IMG/VR virus record: IMGVR_UViG_3300034038_000038
Location: 1-31,901 of that record
Length of the DNA: 31,901 nt
Source of the DNA: a virus
Reading direction: 5' to 3' (one strand)
Shown here in pieces: positions 1 to 7,213 of this stretch. The notes under the pieces were generated by a model. It worked only from the letters and a program-made list of their open reading frames with translations. It ran no database searches and was not told the origin of the DNA. The position numbers and the translations under genes were made by a program. Every line of letters begins with the position of its first letter. Within the stretch, counting starts at the first letter, position 1.

Positions 1-74
1 TCGCTCATCAGATCGTTATTTTTTACAACCTCCGCGCTTGCGCCTGCCTTGATCTTTGTTTTTTCGTTTTTCAT
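1..74 (-). CDS. 5' part of the 83-aa hypothetical gene that continues at 31881
   Basis: This is the start of the same gene that is complete at 31630-31881; here only the first 24 codons fall inside the window before the left edge. The ATG (74-72) overlaps the TGA stop of the upstream gene (73-71) in an ATGA arrangement, so translation is probably coupled. It is partial only because of where the circular map was cut. Confidence 0.85.
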   Translation of the reverse strand, partial: MKNEKTKIKAGASAEVVKNNDLMS

Positions 75-94
75 TTTGTAGCCCCTTTTTTTGG
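1..94. repeat. Terminal direct repeat, left copy (circle closure)
   Basis: Bases 1-94 are identical to bases 31808-31901. The repeat interrupts an ordinary gene in the same frame at both ends, so it most simply reflects a circular or circularly permuted genome written with an overlap, giving a unit of 31,807 bp. A true 94-bp terminal redundancy cannot be excluded from sequence alone. Confidence 0.95.
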
Positions 95-268
95 TTTATA
101 GTTGTTTGTGCAGCATTGCCCAGCGATAGCTTTAGATCGCTTTAAGTATTTATCTATACCTATTTTTTTGTATATATACAAAACCGCTTCCGGCGATAGT
201 GGGCGACCGGTTGCATCAACCGGATATTTGCAAAAATAGCAATAAAAAGAATCACCTCTAAAAAGCAA
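71..268 (-). CDS. Small Cys-containing hypothetical protein, possible zinc-ribbon-like
   Basis: A 65-residue protein. Residues 10-13 form C-Y-F-C and residues 52-53 are C-C, a spacing that could bind a metal, though no known zinc-ribbon family is recognised. The start is TTG at 268, chosen because GAGG lies 6 nt upstream; that site is formed by the last codons of the 29-aa gene just before it. Its TGA overlaps the ATG of the next gene, a sign of coupled translation. An alternative 39-codon frame from ATG at 279 overlaps it and cannot be fully excluded. It belongs to the early block downstream of the recombinase genes. Function unknown. Confidence 0.6.
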   Translation of the reverse strand: MLFRGDSFYCYFCKYPVDATGRPLSPEAVLYIYKKIGIDKYLKRSKAIAGQCCTNNYKPKKGATK

Positions 269-275
269 TTTAACC

Positions 276-365
276 TCATAAGTAATACCTCAAAAAATAA
301 AATACTGCGATATAAAATAATATATTTAAAACGATCACCAGCAATAAAAATTTTTCTCTTTTCAT
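276..365 (-). CDS. 29-residue single-span membrane microprotein
   Basis: A 30-codon frame (with stop) begins with M-K-R-E-K and continues as one uninterrupted hydrophobic helix (about residues 6-25) ending R-Y-Y-L. The charged N-terminus followed by one span predicts a small inner-membrane protein. AAAGG lies 7 nt before the ATG, which favours this start over an in-frame ATG at 380 that lacks a ribosome site. Its stop overlaps a region that provides the GAGG site for the next gene, so the two are probably coupled. Phages often encode such microproteins for lysis control, superinfection exclusion or inhibition of a host membrane protein, but nothing here selects one role. Confidence 0.55.
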   Translation of the reverse strand: MKREKFLLLVIVLNILFYIAVFYFLRYYL

Positions 366-402
366 TTTTTTACCTTTCATATCTAAATATTTATATATAT
401 AT

Positions 403-420
403 TTATTTATCAAACATCAT
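403..420 (-). other. Five-codon mini-ORF (MMFDK) with strong ribosome site
   Basis: An AAAGGGGG site lies about 4 nt before ATG-ATG, followed by three codons and TAA. The ribosome site is as strong as those of real genes here, yet the frame has only five sense codons. It could be a translated leader that holds ribosomes on the mRNA between RecT and the 29-aa gene, or the remains of a gene start. An AT-only stretch (about 380-402) follows it. Confidence 0.3.
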
Positions 421-452
421 AAATCCCCCTTTGTGTTTTGTTTGGGCAAGTA

Positions 453-476
453 GGCGCTCCGGTTTTTCCGGGCGCC
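453..476 (-). promoter_or_regulatory. GC-rich hairpin downstream of recT
   Basis: On the coding strand GGCGC-CCGG, a 5-A loop and CCGG-A-GCGCC pair as nine base pairs with one bulged A. No U-run follows in the direction of transcription, so it is not a classical intrinsic terminator for this strand. It may protect the recT mRNA 3' end or separate recT translation from the small genes that follow. Confidence 0.5.
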
Positions 477-494
477 TTTTGCCTTTATATCGTG

Positions 495-1466
495 TTAACT
501 TTTTGTATTTTTCTTTGCCGCCCGGAGGAAGTTTGCCCACATCTGCGCTTCGCTCGGATCGGTTTTACCTTCCGCATACTCCGCAGCGAAAAGCTCGAGC
601 CCGGCGATGTCTGTTTCGTCCTCGATGTTTATCTTCCCGGCTTTGTAATCCTTGTAAAGTTTTTCAAATAGGAAGTTGCTAAATTTGGCGTTTTCGCGGC
701 TTGTGTCGGGCTCATCGTCGAGATCGATAATCTCATCGCCCGGATCGTTATACTCTTTCCTGATATCGCCTAAATCGATTTTATCGGTATCTATCACCGC
801 CTCATCGATAGCGACACCGATCTCCGCTTGAGAATTGAGAGGCACGTATTTAAAAACCTGCCTTATTGCTGTTTTTTTAACCATTGCCTCAAAGTCGGTA
901 TGCCACGGCGAGCTTTTTGAGTTTCCGGCGGCGCTCCGTGATTTAATATCGTTTATTTTGTCGATATCGATATACTCGAAAAAAGTCCCGCCGTTGGTTA
1001 GTTTAACTACCCCATAAGCGCCGATGATATCTCCGGCTTTTTCTGTGTTAAACTCGGGCTCGTGATAAATCGCCCGATCTGTCCCTTTTGTAACCCTAAA
1101 CTTGTCGCCCTCTCGAACAACCTCCGAGTAAATTTCCTTAACCTGCGGAGATCGCAAAGCGAGCTGAATCATACCTTTATATCCAATTATCAGTTGAACA
1201 TTGTTTTTGTAGGGCACATAATATACAAGCCCAAGCTCCGGGATCGGCTCGAGCCCTATTTGCGCCGTGCTTAATGTTGCCCCGATGATTGATTGAGTCG
1301 TGCAATCCTTTAGAGCCGCGTTTTTTGCGATCATCGTTGTAACTATTTGCAAAAACCGATCCGCCGAGATCGTTTTCGGCAAGCTTTTTTCAAGCTGTTT
1401 GCGATACCGGCTCAAGTCGTTATATATCTCGATCGATGTTTTGTTTGAGTATTTTGCGATATTCAT
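495..1466 (-). CDS. recT: RecT-family single-strand annealing protein
   Basis: A 323-residue protein with the typical RecT core: a helical N-terminus, then a stretch around residues 60-95 (Q-I-G-L-E-P, Y-Y-V-P-Y, I-G-Y-K-G-M-I-Q-L) that marks the family. RecT proteins anneal complementary single strands in phage recombination and double-strand break repair, partnered with a 5'-3' exonuclease. That partner is encoded 3 nt upstream (1470-2381), giving a standard exonuclease/annealase pair, which in a circularly permuted phage also supports concatemer formation. The acidic C-terminus (from about residue 230, rich in D and E) is usual for the family. The TAA stop lies inside a GTTAAC site (494-499), part of the repeated AAAAGTTAAC motif. 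Confidence 0.95.
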   Translation of the reverse strand: MNIAKYSNKTSIEIYNDLSRYRKQLEKSLPKTISADRFLQIVTTMIAKNAALKDCTTQSIIGATLSTAQIGLEPIPELGLVYYVPYKNNVQLIIGYKGMIQLALRSPQVKEIYSEVVREGDKFRVTKGTDRAIYHEPEFNTEKAGDIIGAYGVVKLTNGGTFFEYIDIDKINDIKSRSAAGNSKSSPWHTDFEAMVKKTAIRQVFKYVPLNSQAEIGVAIDEAVIDTDKIDLGDIRKEYNDPGDEIIDLDDEPDTSRENAKFSNFLFEKLYKDYKAGKINIEDETDIAGLELFAAEYAEGKTDPSEAQMWANFLRAAKKNTKS

Positions 1467-1469
1467 TTT

Positions 1470-2381
1470 TTAGCCCCTTTTCTTTACTGTTATTCTTTTC
1501 GTTGTTTTTTTTGCTTTGAAGTCGTCAAGCGTTTTTCCGTGTTTCCCAAGAAATTCGCCGAGCGCTTTTTGATCGAGTGAGCTTGAATCATACTCCGATA
1601 TTTTCACCTCGTAATCGTTGCCCTCGATTTTCTCGGCGTTGAATACCGTTGAAAAATCGAGAAAAGTTTCCTTTAAAGAATCCTCCACTTTTTTAAGCTC
1701 CGAAATTTCCTCTTTTACTGTGCCGAAAGTGTCGGCGAGGATCGTTTTTATTATCTTGCTTTTTTTGCCCGGCTCGTCCTCGATCTCCGCCTCGTCCGGC
1801 ACCGGAGGCTTTTTATCCTTAACCACCTGCCAGAAATTTATTGCCGCTTCCTCGAGCCTTTTTTGATAAGGCTTATCCTCCGCGACCTCAAAAATCTCGA
1901 ACTTTCGCCCGTCGATTAATACGGCGATCCAGCCTTTTTTGTAACCAGAAACCCAAAGCTGCCATTGAACTTGGGCGTAATAGTAGGGAGGCACCGCCTC
2001 GCCCTTATTTGCCCGCCAAGCAAAACCAGACGTCGATTTGCATTCGAGAATCCCGATATCTTCGCCCTTTTCGTTTAAAACGAGGCGATCGATCTCGGCT
2101 TTGAAAGCCGGATTTACCGGAGATTCGTAAACTCGCGCCTCGTCTGTGTCGATCGTTTTTAGTCCCGTTTCTTCCTCGAAAAGCTGCGCTATTATAGGCT
2201 CAAGTAAATTACCCATTTTTGCCGCTTGCGACGGCGGAGACGGATCGGGCTCATCTTCCGATATTTTTTCCTGATAAAGCGCGTATATTGTTTTGTAAGG
2301 ATTAGCCCCGATCAACGCCGGAGCATCGCTCGAGCCAATATACTCACGCCGCGCCTTTAACCACTCAACGCCCTTTTTCAT
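1470..2381 (-). CDS. YqaJ / lambda-exonuclease-type recombination nuclease
   Basis: A 303-residue PD-(D/E)XK nuclease of the YqaJ family. The N-terminus has the G-S-S-D-A motif (about residues 16-20), then E61, the D98 of A-E-I-D-R-L, and E113-x-K115 in I-L-E-C-K-S-T, which together form the metal site; the Y-Y-A-Q-V-Q-W-Q helix follows. These enzymes resect 5' ends of double-stranded DNA to give the 3' tails that RecT coats, and recT is immediately downstream. The C-terminal third (about residues 210-303) is helical and charged. The start overlaps the end of the HTH gene by 17 bp and has AAAGGGGG upstream, so the two are probably co-translated. Confidence 0.93.
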   Translation of the reverse strand: MKKGVEWLKARREYIGSSDAPALIGANPYKTIYALYQEKISEDEPDPSPPSQAAKMGNLLEPIIAQLFEEETGLKTIDTDEARVYESPVNPAFKAEIDRLVLNEKGEDIGILECKSTSGFAWRANKGEAVPPYYYAQVQWQLWVSGYKKGWIAVLIDGRKFEIFEVAEDKPYQKRLEEAAINFWQVVKDKKPPVPDEAEIEDEPGKKSKIIKTILADTFGTVKEEISELKKVEDSLKETFLDFSTVFNAEKIEGNDYEVKISEYDSSSLDQKALGEFLGKHGKTLDDFKAKKTTKRITVKKRG

Positions 2382-2637
2382 CTTCTACCCCCTTTATGAT
2401 TCGTTTAAGAATATCGCCGAAATTATCACCGGCGAGCCGTTTAATTTCACTCAACAAAATAAACGCCGCCTCGTCCTGCGACGTTATCCCTCGCTCACCG
2501 CGCTCTTTTTCGGAGATGATCTTTCGCGCCCAGACCGGCGAAAAACCAAACAGCACCCCCAAAACGTAGCGCTGCCGTCGATCCGGGAGGCAGTCCAAAA
2601 GCTCCCTCCGCTTTTTTTGAAAAGCTTTTTTGTCCAT
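2365..2637 (-). CDS. Small HTH DNA-binding protein, candidate early repressor
   Basis: A 90-residue basic protein. Residues about 24-62 (V-L-G-V-L-F-G-F-S-P-V-W-A-R-K-I-I-S, then R-G-E-R-G-I-T) fit the pattern of a Cro/XRE-like helix-turn-helix with its recognition helix. It is the first gene after a strong promoter (2681-2709) whose spacer carries the 13-bp dyad found at four other promoters, the arrangement expected of an autoregulating repressor. That it binds this dyad is inference: no family was matched by search, and it could instead be an activator or nuclease cofactor. The start has AAAGGGG 6 nt upstream. It overlaps the exonuclease gene downstream. Confidence 0.6.
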   Translation of the reverse strand: MDKKAFQKKRRELLDCLPDRRQRYVLGVLFGFSPVWARKIISEKERGERGITSQDEAAFILLSEIKRLAGDNFGDILKRIIKGVEDEKGR

Positions 2638-2680
2638 TTAATACCCCTTTCTGTTTGATTGATATTTTTATTTACTGTTT

Positions 2681-2709
2681 AATATAACACCTTTAGTGTA
2701 GCTTGTCAA
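2681..2709 (-). promoter_or_regulatory. Early promoter with ACAYT-N3-RRTGT operator
   Basis: Reading on the minus strand, TTGACA (2709-2704), a 17-bp spacer and TATATT (2686-2681) with a TGT just before the -10. The spacer holds ACACTAAAGGTGT (2699-2687), one of five copies of a 13-bp dyad. It drives the HTH, exonuclease and recT genes. The -35 and operator lie within the last codons and stop of the upstream gene (2693-2905). Confidence 0.8.
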
Positions 2710-2905
2710 GCAAAAAATACATTGAGATAGTAAAAATAATAAAGAGCAACAGCGAGAGCGCCCGCGCTTTTCTTTCCTCTTGCTTAACCCGCTCGATCAG
2801 CCGCCGGTTATTTAAAGCGAGCTCGTTTATAATTTCCTGCAATTCCTCCGCTTGTTCCTCGAAAAGCTCTTTTTTAATTAAGTCCTCTTTGTCCATTATG
2901 CGCAT
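2693..2905 (-). CDS. Small coiled-coil protein with C-terminal membrane anchor
   Basis: A 70-residue protein: residues 1-48 form a charged heptad-type helix rich in E, K and L, and residues about 49-66 are hydrophobic (A-L-S-L-L-L-F-I-I-F-T), followed by D-K-L-H. It therefore looks tail-anchored with a cytoplasmic coiled coil. GAGG lies 7 nt before the ATG; an internal ATG three codons later is also possible. It follows the membrane-HTH gene by 18 bp and is probably co-transcribed with it. Its final codons coincide with the early promoter for the HTH gene, so heavy transcription of one may interfere with the other. Function unknown; the neighbouring membrane protein is a possible partner. Confidence 0.65.
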   Translation of the reverse strand: MRIMDKEDLIKKELFEEQAEELQEIINELALNNRRLIERVKQEERKARALSLLLFIIFTISMYFLLDKLH

Positions 2906-2923
2906 AATTTCACCTCTTTTTTT

Positions 2924-4120
2924 TTATGTTAACTTATCGAAAAAAGTATTTTTTAATATTCCCGCCTCAATAGCCGCCGCTTTTACTTTGCTCACATATT
3001 GACGGCTAACATTGATCATCGGATCGGAGGCGATATCAGAGAGAGAAACTCTCTCGCCTGTCTTGGTGATACGCCCGTATTTAGTCCGCAAGGCGTTTAA
3101 TATGAGTTGATTTTTCGGGCTGTTGAAGTCTATTCCGTAACCGTTGCCGATCTCCCCCTCTCCCCCGTTATTTCCTGCGAGAAACTCCGGTATTTTCGAC
3201 CCGTTGCCGGTTGCCTGATCGTTGCCGCTGTCGTTGCCGATCTCGTCAACCTTAACGATAAAACTATCCATTACGGAGCTGTGTGTCGTATATTCACCGA
3301 TCTCGGCAGCGATAAAACCGAAAACATTATCTACCACATATCCGGCGATGATAATACTCAAGATAACGAGCAAAGTATTAGGGATTTTATACCACTCCGC
3401 GAAAAAATCAAAAAAAGCGATATTGTTAACTTTTACCGTTTTGTTTTGTGCGTTAAATATTTCATTTTTTAGGCGATCGACCTGCTCTTGCCGCGCCGCT
3501 ATACCTGCCGCATACTCCGCCCGCGCCCGAGCCAGCTCCGCAATATAAAAGCTATCGTTTTTTAAGATACCATCATTTAACCCGCTCGAATATAGTTTAA
3601 ATTGAGCCGTTTCCTCGAAAGGCACCACCGGCACCGCCTCGATGCTCTCGAGCTGTTTTTTTAAGATAGTGATCTGATCATCGGCGATAAAATTTTGCTG
3701 AAAAAATATATCGATCTTGCCGAACATTAGGCAGCTAAACCCGATTATCGTTGTATATCGCGCCGCTACCCTTAAGGGCTTTATAACGCCAATAAATTTG
3801 TGCAAAATATCGTTAATATTTTCCGGCTTTTTCACCTCTCCGAATAACTTAAAAACCGCTTTTTCTGCACCATATTTGTAATTAGTTGCGTATATATCAA
3901 AAGAGATTAAAACGCCAACCAGCATACCCAAAAGCCAGCTCGGATTTAAAACGTCGAAATCATATCTAACCGGCGAATCGATCGTATAAATCCAATAAAA
4001 AAAATAGCCGCTACCGTAAGCCGAAACTAAACCGGCAGCGATGCAAACAGCGTAAAGAATAGGGAGAGGGAGAGGCGGCTTATAACTTGCCGCGCGTTGC
4101 ATAATAGAGTTGATTTTCAT
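2924..4120 (-). CDS. Four-span membrane protein with C-terminal helix-turn-helix
   Basis: A 398-residue protein with likely spans at about residues 17-45, 61-79, 117-140 and 247-270. Between spans 3 and 4 is a helical, charged segment (about 145-225). After span 4 comes a linker rich in G, N and D (about 290-335), then residues 338-392 that read as a winged or tetrahelical HTH: L-I-L-N-A-L-R, S-L-S-D-I-A, N-V-S-R-Q-Y-V-S-K-V-K, E-A-G-I-L-K. The architecture suggests a DNA-binding domain tethered to the inner face of the membrane. The gene has its own promoter (4169-4196) without the 13-bp operator of the early genes, and AAAGGGG 5 nt before the ATG. No family is recognised; membrane attachment of phage DNA or signal-responsive transcription control are possibilities. 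Confidence 0.75.
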   Translation of the reverse strand: MKINSIMQRAASYKPPLPLPILYAVCIAAGLVSAYGSGYFFYWIYTIDSPVRYDFDVLNPSWLLGMLVGVLISFDIYATNYKYGAEKAVFKLFGEVKKPENINDILHKFIGVIKPLRVAARYTTIIGFSCLMFGKIDIFFQQNFIADDQITILKKQLESIEAVPVVPFEETAQFKLYSSGLNDGILKNDSFYIAELARARAEYAAGIAARQEQVDRLKNEIFNAQNKTVKVNNIAFFDFFAEWYKIPNTLLVILSIIIAGYVVDNVFGFIAAEIGEYTTHSSVMDSFIVKVDEIGNDSGNDQATGNGSKIPEFLAGNNGGEGEIGNGYGIDFNSPKNQLILNALRTKYGRITKTGERVSLSDIASDPMINVSRQYVSKVKAAAIEAGILKNTFFDKLT

Positions 4121-4155
4121 TGTCGCCCCTTTGTGTTGATTAAAATAATAAATTT

Positions 4156-4196
4156 ACATATATATATAAATATATATGTTTAACACTGAAAGTCAA
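4156..4196 (-). promoter_or_regulatory. Promoter of the membrane-HTH gene with AT palindrome
   Basis: On the minus strand TTGACT (4196-4191), a 16-bp spacer and TATATT (4174-4169). A perfect inverted repeat with 10-bp arms (4156-4165 and 4170-4179, centre 4166-4169) covers the -10 and probable start of transcription. The 13-bp dyad of the early promoters is absent, so control of this gene is likely different, perhaps by its own HTH domain acting on the AT palindrome. Confidence 0.6.
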
Positions 4197-4220
4197 GCAA
4201 AATATACATTGATTATGTTT

Positions 4221-4562
4221 TTATTTGATGCCGTTGTGAGATAGCGAGAAGTGGTTGCCGTCGCCGAATCTGCCGCCCCAAGCTCCGCCGAATCGCTCCC
4301 ATATTTCACCAATCTCGGCGTAATCTTCGGTTGTTTGCAGATATTTGTAATCTTTAAAGAGCCTTATATCAACGGCAAGCGCGAGGCTGTGTAAGCTCTT
4401 TTCTATGCCGCGCCCTTGTCTTGCGTAAAGCGCCGCAAGCTCCGGCGGGCGATATAGCTCACCACCGGAGGCTTTATATCCGAGTTTATCCGTAACCTGC
4501 AAAAGCGCCGCGAGCATCATCAAAAAGTTGTGTTGTTTGTCGATAAAGTTTTTTGAGATCAT
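4221..4562 (-). CDS. Endolysin, M15-type peptidase (L-Ala-D-Glu / D,D-carboxypeptidase family)
   Basis: A 113-residue single-domain protein of the M15 metallopeptidase family used by phages (T5-like endolysins). Zinc ligands fit H58 and D65 in S-L-H-S-L-A-L-A-V-D-I and H104 in G-D-G-N-H-F-S, with D101 three residues before the last histidine as the likely catalytic acid. It should cleave peptide bonds in peptidoglycan. There is no signal peptide or wall-binding domain, so a holin or equivalent is needed for export. It is the last gene of the late block, after the tail fibre, far from the membrane genes at 23889-24694 that may complete lysis. The ribosome site is weak, which may limit synthesis. 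Confidence 0.88.
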   Translation of the reverse strand: MISKNFIDKQHNFLMMLAALLQVTDKLGYKASGGELYRPPELAALYARQGRGIEKSLHSLALAVDIRLFKDYKYLQTTEDYAEIGEIWERFGGAWGGRFGDGNHFSLSHNGIK

Positions 4563-4584
4563 CAGTTTTTAACCGTGTTAACTT

Positions 4585-7194
4585 TTAAACAATTACGTTA
4601 TTTGAGATCGTGTTATTTGTGCCCTGATCAGTTATCGCCGCCGTCGAGTTTTTTATCGTGTTAAAAACAACGATCGAGCCGCTGCTTTGTGTTGATAATC
4701 TGATCGCCGTCGAAGCCCCCTCGATACTGTTTCCAGTTATAACAGCCGTTGCGTTTGACCATAAGCCCGCCCCTTTTATAACGTTATTTTTTGCGATGAG
4801 CTCCGCCCCTTGAAAATTGCAATCTATCACCGAGCTTATATCATTCTCCGAAAAGTTAACTTTTGAGCCCGAAAAATTTGAGGCACCGTCCAAGAATTGA
4901 CTCGAGGCGAGAATATTTAGCCGGTTGTTTTTTATCAAAAAGTTGAATTTACCGGAGCTTTGAGCTGTCGATTTTAAAGATAAAAAAACTCGGTTTGCAT
5001 TATTGATCGTTATATTGTTCCCGCTTAAAAAAGCCGATTGACTGCCCGCGTTGCTATTATTTACGCCATTGAAGCCAATACTGAAAAGGTGATTAAAAGA
5101 GCAATAAATATCGTTGCCGGATATATTTACCCCGCCTCGATCGCCATTAACAAGAACATCAAAAAAGTATATAGTTATATTTCCCGCTTTGTCTGTTACG
5201 ATATTACCTAAAAAGTTAAATTTCGATCCATTAAAAACAACGCCGACGCAATTAGTTATCTCGTTATTTGCTACCGTTGCGACAGATTGAAAAGTTTCCT
5301 TGTATGTTATAGATATCGCCTTTGATGATCCGCTACCGAAGCCGGTTATTTTGTTATGAGAGATATTAACCGTCGGCTTGTTATTGTTTCCCGCGATATT
5401 ATCCCGCGCATCAATAAATATCGCCCCTATATTGAGAGCCGAGTCGTTTGAGATATAGTTTCCCGAGATGTTAATATTGCCAGAAACCCCCTTGATCTCG
5501 ATCAAATCGCTCGCCGATATACCAGAAACTCCGGCTTTTATTCTTATTAGGTTGTTTTGAATATTTAAAGCCGAGATAAAAGAAACTAAACCCGTCGACC
5601 TCGTTAACCTCAAGCTTGTATTGTCAAAAACATTATTTAAAATATTCGCTGCGTTGTTTGTTGATAATAAAGCAGCGAAACTACCGCCTAAAAAATTAAG
5701 CTTTGTGTCGCTAAAATAACAGTTTTTTATTTCCGCGCCGAACACATTTAAATCGACGCCTTTTGTTAAAAATATGCAGTTGTTTATCTTTACTGAATCG
5801 CAATTATTTACGATATTAATCCCCGACAAGTTACCGCCGAGCTCCGAAGTAAATTTCAGATTTTCAAAACCTAAAAATCTTGAGAATAAAACCGGAGAGG
5901 CGTAAAAGATAAGCATACCGAAATTAGTTATAGTACCCGGATAAGTTGTAGTATTTGGATCGGGAGCGACCGTGCCCTCTTGCAATTCTACAGAGCCAAC
6001 ACCTAAAAAGCTTATATTAGGCTTTATTTGCACCATATAAATCTTATAAACGCCCTCCGGTATTATTACCGTTCCGCCGCTAAAGTTGTTGTATAAGTAG
6101 TTTATCGCGTCCTGAAAAGCTTGAGAACTGCTATTTGTCCCGGTTGGATCAGCGCCGAAATTAGCGACGTTTGCAAAGCCGGGCAAGTCCGAGTTATTGA
6201 TAAAATCGATGACATTTTGCGATAGCTCCGCGAGCTCGATCGATCCGGTTTTAATCTTCCAGCTATCTTGTGTCGTTGCTGTTGCGCCCCGCTCAAACTT
6301 ATTAGGATCGAGCGCCGTCGCCTCGAGGTGAGCCGCGTAAATTATGCCTTCTTGTAAAGATCGGCTCTCGATAGTTTCGTCTGTTATCCTGTCGCCCGTA
6401 ATACTTTCTTGTGCGATCTTTGTTGCTCCATTGATGCCGCCATCCTTAACCTCGAGGCGATTAAATTGATCAAGCCCGATCGTTATATTGTCCGGCGGAT
6501 AGCCCCCGCCTGTGCCCCCTGCATCAATGTAATCGATAACCTCTTGCGCCAATTTTGCAAGCGTGATCGCTTGATCGTGTATATTGCCCGTGCCGATATA
6601 GTCCACTATAACGCCGCCGAAATCATCGCCGATAAAGAGCTTGCCTTGTTGTCCGATCGTTAATTTAAGGCTGTCTATTGCCCCGTTTTGCACCTTTGCG
6701 CCCGTGATGCCGCCGTCCTTTATTTGTAGCTTGCCGGTTGATAGATTTACTTCGATCGTTACATTGTCCGGCGGATATTTACCGGCGTTTATTGCAGAGA
6801 TAACCTCATCGGCGAGCTTTTGCAGAGTAACCGCTTTTTGCGCTATGTTTCCCGTGTTAACGCACTCTTGCGAGAGGTTGATATTTTCGATAGAAAAGTC
6901 CTCGATAGTGTCTGCGTTAACTTCATCGTCCGGGATCGGCTGCCAAGCGCCCGAGAGTTTTAAATCGCTTGAGGTGATATTCCCCGATTTGTTCAAATCG
7001 ATATAGATATCGTAATATCCCCCATTTACGCCGTTGCGATAGTATAAGCCGGGATTTATAACGTCCTCCGATAGAGGCAAGTTTTGATTTGGCGGCTGTC
7101 CCTGCGGTACGATAAAAACATATCCGCCGTATCCTGTCAAAAGTTGATTTGTTGCGTTGTTCCAAAGATAGACTCGAAAAGTTGATGCAGCCAT
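4585..7194 (-). CDS. Tail fibre / receptor-binding protein with parallel beta-helix
   Basis: An 869-residue protein. The N-terminal 330 residues likely attach to the tail and contain a duplicated module: Y-P-P-D-N-V/I-T-I followed by K-D-G-G-I-T/N-G-A occurs twice (about residues 140 and 235), each preceded by a K-L-A-(D/Q)-E-V-I helix. Near residue 343, F-G-A-D-P-T-G followed by V-I-I-P-E-G-V-Y begins a pectate-lyase-type right-handed beta-helix. The rest is rich in N and S with repeated I-x-N-N and I-x-G-N steps that fit beta-helix turns with an asparagine ladder. Such proteins bind and often cleave host surface polysaccharide; active-site residues were not assigned. It lies between the tail hub genes and the endolysin. 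Confidence 0.85.
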   Translation of the reverse strand: MAASTFRVYLWNNATNQLLTGYGGYVFIVPQGQPPNQNLPLSEDVINPGLYYRNGVNGGYYDIYIDLNKSGNITSSDLKLSGAWQPIPDDEVNADTIEDFSIENINLSQECVNTGNIAQKAVTLQKLADEVISAINAGKYPPDNVTIEVNLSTGKLQIKDGGITGAKVQNGAIDSLKLTIGQQGKLFIGDDFGGVIVDYIGTGNIHDQAITLAKLAQEVIDYIDAGGTGGGYPPDNITIGLDQFNRLEVKDGGINGATKIAQESITGDRITDETIESRSLQEGIIYAAHLEATALDPNKFERGATATTQDSWKIKTGSIELAELSQNVIDFINNSDLPGFANVANFGADPTGTNSSSQAFQDAINYLYNNFSGGTVIIPEGVYKIYMVQIKPNISFLGVGSVELQEGTVAPDPNTTTYPGTITNFGMLIFYASPVLFSRFLGFENLKFTSELGGNLSGINIVNNCDSVKINNCIFLTKGVDLNVFGAEIKNCYFSDTKLNFLGGSFAALLSTNNAANILNNVFDNTSLRLTRSTGLVSFISALNIQNNLIRIKAGVSGISASDLIEIKGVSGNINISGNYISNDSALNIGAIFIDARDNIAGNNNKPTVNISHNKITGFGSGSSKAISITYKETFQSVATVANNEITNCVGVVFNGSKFNFLGNIVTDKAGNITIYFFDVLVNGDRGGVNISGNDIYCSFNHLFSIGFNGVNNSNAGSQSAFLSGNNITINNANRVFLSLKSTAQSSGKFNFLIKNNRLNILASSQFLDGASNFSGSKVNFSENDISSVIDCNFQGAELIAKNNVIKGAGLWSNATAVITGNSIEGASTAIRLSTQSSGSIVVFNTIKNSTAAITDQGTNNTISNNVIV

Positions 7195-7213
7195 AAATTA
7201 AGCCTTTGTTTTT

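Noticed and set aside
453-476. Hairpin after recT as an intrinsic terminator
   Set aside because: The T-rich side follows the stem only on the plus strand, where there are no genes; on the coding strand no U-run follows.
4148-4196. Sixth copy of the 13-bp dyad at the membrane-HTH promoter
   Set aside because: Only an AGTGT half-site is present and it is out of place relative to the -10.
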